From contig OZ231126.1 in NCBI GenBank assembly GCA_965153355.1, positions 108,872,001-108,936,000 of the forward strand: a stretch of DNA of 64,000 nt. The letters are read 5' to 3'. The DNA comes from Flaccisagitta enflata. Its lineage: Eukaryota; Chaetognatha; Sagittoidea; Aphragmophora. Positions within the stretch are counted from its first letter, which is position 1. The number at the start of each line of letters is the position of its first letter. The notes beneath the pieces were generated by a model, which saw nothing but the letters and a program-made list of their open reading frames with translations, had not been told where the DNA came from and did no database searches. Positions 58,722-64,000 of the stretch are shown in pieces. The position numbers were made by a program, and so were the translations under genes.

Positions 58722-61112
58722 ATGGAAATAACTGAGAGGTGTGCAAAATCAACTCCTACCAGATTAACTGACAAGCAGGATTCAAGACATTCAAAGATGG
58801 CTTCTACTGGGAATATCAATTCTCAGAATCAAAGCCAAAAATACAACTTTGATCCAAGCAACATCTCTCAAGAGAACTCAGCCTTAAGAGCAACTGTTGC
58901 AGAAACATTAGTCGATTTGCAGTCTAGCCGGGACCAACTACAACAGAAAAACAATCTAATCCTGACTTATGAACAAGAAAGAAGCAGTTTTGAGAAAAAA
59001 TTAGATTCTCAAGCCGAGACCAGCATTAGGATTGTCAGCCTTCTCCAGTCTACCATTGACAGACAAAGAGAAGACCTCAACAAAAAGTCTGCCGAATTGG
59101 CCAAAGAACGCAGTGAACATGCGCTTGTTGTCACCAACCATCAGCTTGAAGTGGACAAACTGCAGGGTTACATAAAAAGCCAAGAGACAGCTCGTCAAGG
59201 TGTTGAAGAACGATACAGCAAAATTTCCAGCGACCTTGAGAACAGTTTCCGAGCAGATTTGAAGGCCCTAAAGTCAAGAAATGATGAAGAAAGAGAAAAA
59301 CTACATGATTGTCTTCAAGCCTCCCAAACCAAGATTGAAAGCCACAAACAAGAAGTGAGACAACTGAAACAAGACCTTGAAAGAAAACAATTGGAGATCA
59401 AATCTGAATTAGCACAGAAACTTGTTCAGAAAGAAACTGCCAATCAAGAGGAGATTAAAAGAATTCTAGCTGAGGCTGAGGAAGACAAAGTAAGGTTACT
59501 GGCCGACCAAAAAAACCACAATGATGTTCTTTACCAACACATAGCCGGTTATGAACAACAAAGTGCCATCTGGAAGAGAGACACAAGTGAGAACAAAAGA
59601 CTACTGAAGCAAGCAAAAGACAACTATCAGAAATCGTTGGACAAAAAAAACAAACTAATCAATTGGTATAAGGAGTCAGAAGAGACATGGAAAAAGAAAA
59701 TAGAGAATAAATCTCAAAGCATTTCTCTTCTCAGGATTTTAAAGGAACAGGCTGATAGCAACATCAAAGAAGCAAATGACAAAATAAAGGAGCTGACCAC
59801 TACTATTGAGCAAAAGGATCTTATGATTGCTTTGCTGCAAGCAAAGTTAAAGCATCAAAAAAACGACAATACAGTGAAGATCACAACCAATGCTGCCAAA
59901 TCTAGGGACCAACAACAGACCAACATCGAGCCAAGTACCAGCACCATCAATGGCACAAACATGGAGGGGGACAACAACAACAACAACAACAACATTGACT
60001 TCAACAATAAAAACAACAATGACAACAAAACAACTTACCTGGACTCTGTCAGAGATGTGTCTATCTCCCAACAGAATTGTAAAAGAACAAAGCAAGCCAG
60101 CTTCCAGCTCTTAGATGCATCACATGCTAGTTTCACTCATAAACACAAGGTGGGACAAGATGGTTGTCCAAGCAAGAGGATATACAATAAGCAAACAGTT
60201 GGCCATTTTATACTCAAAGAGGAAATCCTTTCCTCAACTGGCCCCACTCAAGGTGCCTGGATCATCATTGGCAACAAAGGGCCAACATTTCTCAAGGATA
60301 TCCAAAACCATGACAACTTCAGCAGAGCATGTGAGTTTCATGACATAAAGCGTGTACTAGATGAAGAAGGCAATGTCCTTGTTCAATATGAAAAAGACAG
60401 ACCAGAATGCCTAAAGTCCACAGATGGGCCCTCAGAATCCAGCATTATTGCTGGTATCACCAACTGCCATACCTATGTTGATGATGGGGACAAAACAACC
60501 GTCAAATCTGAGGAAGAATTCACCATCTCTGCTTGCGACTTACTCTATGAAGATGCTCATTGCCCATGTGGCAACCTCATCACTGCTGATCATGTGCCAG
60601 ACCAATGTCAAATTGTCAGTAATGGACACTCCATGGGTGATATTAATCCATCCATGAAGCGGAGTGCAGATGCAGCAATACCCACCAAAGAGAAAAAGAG
60701 AAAGAGTTCAAAGTTCACCACCGAGACTGAAAAGACAAAGATTGAAAGGCATCTTCAACAAGCAGCAGTTCTAGTCCGGGGCTCTGAAGACGTCATTGCT
60801 TCAATCAGCAAATCAGTCAGCAGCAAAATGCCTGATCAGCCAGGAGACAATGCCAAAGACGGAGCTTATGAAACAATTGAAGAGCAAAACAAAGCAGTTG
60901 ATGAAACAGCTGCTGTGGCCTATGCATCAATCAACAAAGACCAGGCCCAAAATACAACCACCAGCACACTTAACTATGAGACCATTGACTCCTTACCTGG
61001 CGGGACAGGAAATGAACAATGGCTGGCCAGAACTGTTTTCAGTAAGCTGGAAGGTTTAAGACGTAGCCAACGACCAAAAAAACTGAGAGCAAATGAATTG
61101 CCTGGTGAATGA
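58722..61112 (+). CDS. Coiled-coil protein with an unrecognised C-terminal region, 796 aa
   Basis: The ATG at 58722 is directly preceded by an in-frame TAA, so the start is secure for an unspliced message. An AG acceptor-like site (TTTCCAG, about 58694) could join a 5' non-coding exon. Residues about 46-378 are a nearly continuous coiled coil (for example ELAKERSEHALVVTNHQLEV; RQLKQDLERKQLEIKSELAQ). An Asn-rich linker (about 415-435) follows. Then comes a globular-looking part with GHFILKEEI, GAWIIIGNKGPTFL and ACEFHDIKRVLDEEGNVLVQ (about 490-570), a CPCGN motif (about 612) and a basic patch KEKKRKSS (about 655) that could act in nuclear import. The tail is basic (RRSQRPKKLR). I do not recognise the family. 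Probably a nuclear or cytoplasmic scaffold; function not inferred further. Confidence 0.7.
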   Translation: MEITERCAKSTPTRLTDKQDSRHSKMASTGNINSQNQSQKYNFDPSNISQENSALRATVAETLVDLQSSRDQLQQKNNLILTYEQERSSFEKKLDSQAETSIRIVSLLQSTIDRQREDLNKKSAELAKERSEHALVVTNHQLEVDKLQGYIKSQETARQGVEERYSKISSDLENSFRADLKALKSRNDEEREKLHDCLQASQTKIESHKQEVRQLKQDLERKQLEIKSELAQKLVQKETANQEEIKRILAEAEEDKVRLLADQKNHNDVLYQHIAGYEQQSAIWKRDTSENKRLLKQAKDNYQKSLDKKNKLINWYKESEETWKKKIENKSQSISLLRILKEQADSNIKEANDKIKELTTTIEQKDLMIALLQAKLKHQKNDNTVKITTNAAKSRDQQQTNIEPSTSTINGTNMEGDNNNNNNNIDFNNKNNNDNKTTYLDSVRDVSISQQNCKRTKQASFQLLDASHASFTHKHKVGQDGCPSKRIYNKQTVGHFILKEEILSSTGPTQGAWIIIGNKGPTFLKDIQNHDNFSRACEFHDIKRVLDEEGNVLVQYEKDRPECLKSTDGPSESSIIAGITNCHTYVDDGDKTTVKSEEEFTISACDLLYEDAHCPCGNLITADHVPDQCQIVSNGHSMGDINPSMKRSADAAIPTKEKKRKSSKFTTETEKTKIERHLQQAAVLVRGSEDVIASISKSVSSKMPDQPGDNAKDGAYETIEEQNKAVDETAAVAYASINKDQAQNTTTSTLNYETIDSLPGGTGNEQWLARTVFSKLEGLRRSQRPKKLRANELPGE

Positions 61113-61857
61113 TTTGGAAAATGATTCTAAAAATCTCTAGAATTGCTAAAAAAAAGACCCAGATGTCTGCATGAATTAGAATTAGAGCTACTGGAAGAAA
61201 AAAAACACTCTGTACAGTTTAGCGCATTAAAATGAGGACATTAACTTTTTTTGAGGTCATAGACAGCTGTGAATGAGCTCACTCGAGGACCGAGGAGTCA
61301 TATTTTCAATCTATGATGGTTTGTGAAATTTCTTCCTTAAGTGCATTTTTATCACCCCATGATTCTTTTTTTGCATGATTGGTCAGCATTGCATGAAACC
61401 GTTTGTCTTTGTTAGTATCCATGAATATGGTAAAGTAAAACTAAAACAAGAATAATGGGGGAATTATTTTCCAAATAATATCAACCCTATATAGTCCATA
61501 TAGTAAGTGCAACAAGTCTTATTACCCTGAGATTAGTATTATTTGGAATATGATTTCCCCCCTTAATTTCAGTTTTAATTGCAGTCTATTGTTTCTTATG
61601 AAGATCATATCCACATCTCACTGTCTGTCTAACTTTAAATGTAACTGAAATTGTTGAACAAACAGAACCTGCTAACGTGTCTAAAGATTGCTTTGAGTAT
61701 AAGTCTTTTTGAGATGTTGGAATATTCTGCTGTAGCCTTCATACTTTTTTCATACACAGTGCATACTCAATTCATTGTTTGAAGCAAAGCAAGATGGAGC
61801 TATATTCAAACTAAAACTTATCAAAATTGTTAACCTCGTAACCATATTACAATTATC
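61113..61857. other. Intergenic, no feature recognised
   Basis: AT-rich sequence between the coiled-coil gene and the BIR gene. It should contain the 3' untranslated region of the first and the promoter of the second, but no clear polyadenylation or core-promoter element can be fixed. Confidence 0.35.
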
Positions 61858-63263
61858 ATGGCATTTGCGCGACCCATCCCAAATGAACCGTGGAAAAATG
61901 GCAGCCAGACATTCATGGACATGGTCAAAGAACTTAGCGCCAGTGGGCTGGATTATCATATCATTAAGCAGATAGCTGGTGACATGATCAGCATTCGAGA
62001 AACGATGATGTAAGTAACATTTTGTGGTCTCTTTGATGTTCACGGGCAGATTTGCAGATTTTAGTTTTCTTGATCAAAATGGTATCTATTTATTACTATT
62101 TATCATTTATTTATTTTTTTTTCATTTATCCACTTTTTTTTATTCATTTATTTTTTATTTATTTATTTTTTATTTATTCATTTTTTATTTACTTATTCAT
62201 TGATCTGTTTTTTATTTACTAATTTTTTTAAACTTTTCCACAAAACCACTTAAGGTGTGTCCGCATTAATCAGCTTATTTGGATATTTTATTTGGATATC
62301 GATATCCGGATATTTAGTGTAGTAAATTTTGTAAATTTACTATGTAGAATATTCGGATATTGATATCCAGATAATATATCCAAATAAGCTGATTAATGCG
62401 GACACACCTTATGTTACAAGATTTACCTCATAACTCTTGCAGGTTTGAAGGAAACCGCCTTCTTAGCTTCCACTCATGGCCTTCAGAAGCCAAGGCCTAT
62501 GCATTCCAACTTTCTCGGTCTGGATTTTACTATTGCGGCAATGGCGAGGAAGTAGTCTGCTTTGCATGTGAGGGGAGGGTAGGGGATTGGCAAGTAAGTT
62601 CCCTTGATTGTCAAGTCAATACAATTGGTTAGGTTGGACAGTTTTTGATGTATTATAAAAACTACTTTGAGTAACCATGTAAGAACTCGCCTTCAATGCA
62701 ATTTGCATTGTGTTTCCTTTTCCCCTCCTCCAACCCCATCCCAGAGAAACGACATCCCAATGCAGAAACACAAACAGCGATACCCAAACTGCCCATTTGT
62801 TTGCGGTCAAATCCCTGGGGTTAATTTATCACCACCAAACTTGGATGATGACCACCCTACCATCCGATTGATGAAACGTGCTGATGAGGTCATAAAAAAA
62901 GTAAGTCATGGTATCTGGTAGATGAGGGATTGTTTTTTCTCTGTTGCATATCAAATAAACAAACAGCAAAAGAAATGTAAATGGCTTAACCACAAAACTA
63001 CTTTTATTTCTTACTATTTTAGAGTGACCCCCCTCCACTATAATATGTTGTTGTTTTTATTGAACTAAGGACCCAAAAATAACATTGTAGAAGCCTGTCC
63101 TAACCATTATCTGTAATTAACCTCTAATTCTCAGGCAAGCAAAACGAATCAAATCCTTATTGCCAGGCAACTCAGCTCCAAAATGGCCAATGTGACATAT
63201 TCAACAAATCATGGGCAGATCATGGTTCGACCAGCTCGCACCCAAAATATGGGAATCACCAGG
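61858..63263 (+). CDS. IAP-like protein with a BIR domain (first four coding exons, runs off window)
   Basis: Predicted exons are 61858-62009, 62443-62593, 62745-62900 and 63135-63263. All introns are GT-AG and the reading frame is continuous. Exon 1 (starting MAFARPIPNEPWKNGS) has no known motif. Exons 2-3 carry a BIR domain: FEGNRLLSFHSWP, GFYYCGNGEEVVCFACEGR, then after the intron a DIP motif and KHKQRYPNCPFVCG, with the zinc ligands C, C, H and C in the usual order. BIR domains bind caspases or IAP-binding motifs, and most IAPs end in a RING. The rest of the gene, including any further BIR or RING, is outside or interrupted after the family A repeat at 63297. Intron 1 carries a MITE. Confidence 0.82.
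62095..62225. repeat. (TTTA)n-rich tract in BIR gene intron 1
   Basis: ATTTATTT and TTTTTATTTA repeated with interruptions. Confidence 0.85.
62253..62409. mobile_element. TA-flanked MITE in BIR gene intron 1, 157 bp
   Basis: AGGTGTGTCCGCATTAATCA and its perfect complement at the right end, TA on each side (62251-62252, 62410-62411). Secondary pairing of GATATCGATATCC-type sequence fills the middle. The right end lies 33 bp before the exon 2 acceptor. Confidence 0.9.
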
Positions 63264-63296
63264 GTTAGTTATCCTAAATGATGGACCAAAAATTAA

Positions 63297-64000
63297 TAGT
63301 CACAAAAGCGTTAGATGGTCAGCGGTACCTGTTGCCCCTATGTGAGTCTATGTGGGTGTGAGGTGGTTAGAGGGGCAGCAGCCCCAAAGGGGCCGATGAC
63401 TTATGCTTTGTAAGTTTCTGGGATTTAGGCCTCAAAACGGGGGTTTGGGCCTCAAGGCTGGGATTTGACTGCAAAGCTGGGATTTGAACCTCAAGGCTAG
63501 GATCTAGACCTCAACGCTAGGTTTTGGGCCTTAAGGCTAGATTTTGGGCCTCAAGGCTAGATTTGGGTCTCAAGACTGGGTTTTGGGCCCCAATTCAAGG
63601 TTTTGGGCCTCAAGGCTAAAATTTGAGCCTCAAGACTGGGTTTTAGGCCTCAAGGCTGGGATCTAGGCCTCAAGGCTAGGTTTTGGTCCTCAAGGCTAGG
63701 TTTTGGTCCTTAAGGCTAAATTTTGGGCCTCAAGGCTGGGATTAGGGCCTCAAGGCTGGGGTTTGAGCCTTAGGAGTAGAAATTGGGCCTCAAGGCCAGA
63801 ATTTGGGCCTCAAGGCCAGAATTTGGGCCTCAAGAACAGGTTATGGGCCATGAGGCTGGGGGGGGGACGGACAGAGAAGGAGAAGGTGAAGAAGAAGGAG
63901 AAATTTCTCCATATGTGAAAGCATAACCAAGCTGAAAACTAGCTACCTCAGACCTGAAAGCAGCCCTATGTGTGAAAGCATTGGTCATCAGCCCCTACCC
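63297..64000. repeat. Family A composite repeat, copy 6, in BIR gene intron 4, runs off window
   Basis: AATAGTCACAAAAGCGTTAG, GGTCAGCGGTACCTGTTGCC, GGGCAGCAGCCCCAAAGGGG, then about 25 units like TTGGGCCTCAAGGCTGGGAT, a GGGGGGGACGGACAG centre, purine-rich GAAGGAG sequence and the inverted inner block GCATTGGTCATCAGCCCC at the window edge. Confidence 0.88.

Overview
This is a stretch of metazoan nuclear DNA, probably from an invertebrate. The signs are spliced genes with GT-AG introns (a RING gene at 53739-56052 and a BIR/IAP gene from 61858), eukaryotic retroelements (BEL/Pao, a Penelope-type GIY-YIG nuclease, an RT fragment), a Helitron-type Rep protein, hAT-like and TA-flanked DNA elements, and very dense microsatellites. 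No host lineage can be assigned safely from the sequence alone. Most long open frames in the window are products of satellites or (CT)n, (CTT)n, (AAC)n tracts and are not genes.

Layout. 1-3925: a 58-bp dimeric satellite split by a reverse-transcriptase fragment. 3976-9300: the 3' half of a BEL/Pao retroelement (RNase H end, integrase, C-terminal domain) followed by a long Pro/Ser-rich frame. 9300-16250: a repeat desert with a palindromic 11-bp array, a hairpin-shaped composite repeat, LTR-like pieces, microsatellites and a 101-bp minisatellite. 16250-19600: two small unrecognised frames around a hAT-type foldback with an 8-bp target duplication. 20350-31200: remains of a large minus-strand Helitron-type element whose Rep frame (about 1,770 codons) and ubiquitin-protease (USP) frame are separated by a 3.7-kb foldback and clipped at both outer ends by TIR elements. 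31676-33722: a Penelope GIY-YIG nuclease tail and a 1.4-kb array of 10-bp repeats. 35071-40688: two TA-flanked elements, the second 4.3 kb and filled with degenerate tandem units.

42366-63263 holds the gene-like content: an F-box protein (broken by one frameshift and followed by a duplicated 3' end), a three-exon RING protein with SUMO-interaction-like motifs, two single-exon unrecognised proteins (221 and 796 aa), and the first four coding exons of an IAP-like BIR gene running off the right edge. A 1.9-kb hAT element with a perfect 8-bp target duplication (45653-47561) and several foldbacks lie among and inside these genes.

Two repeat families recur throughout and explain much of the non-coding DNA. 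Family A has ends reading TAGTCGC...GGTCAGCGGTACCCGTTGCC in inverted orientation around arrays of about 20 bp. Family G begins TAGTCGCG..CACGCGAC and ends GGCCTTGTT around hypervariable tetranucleotide or AT-rich arrays. F-box, RING and BIR proteins are families used in ubiquitin/SUMO signalling, but their proximity here does not show that they act together.
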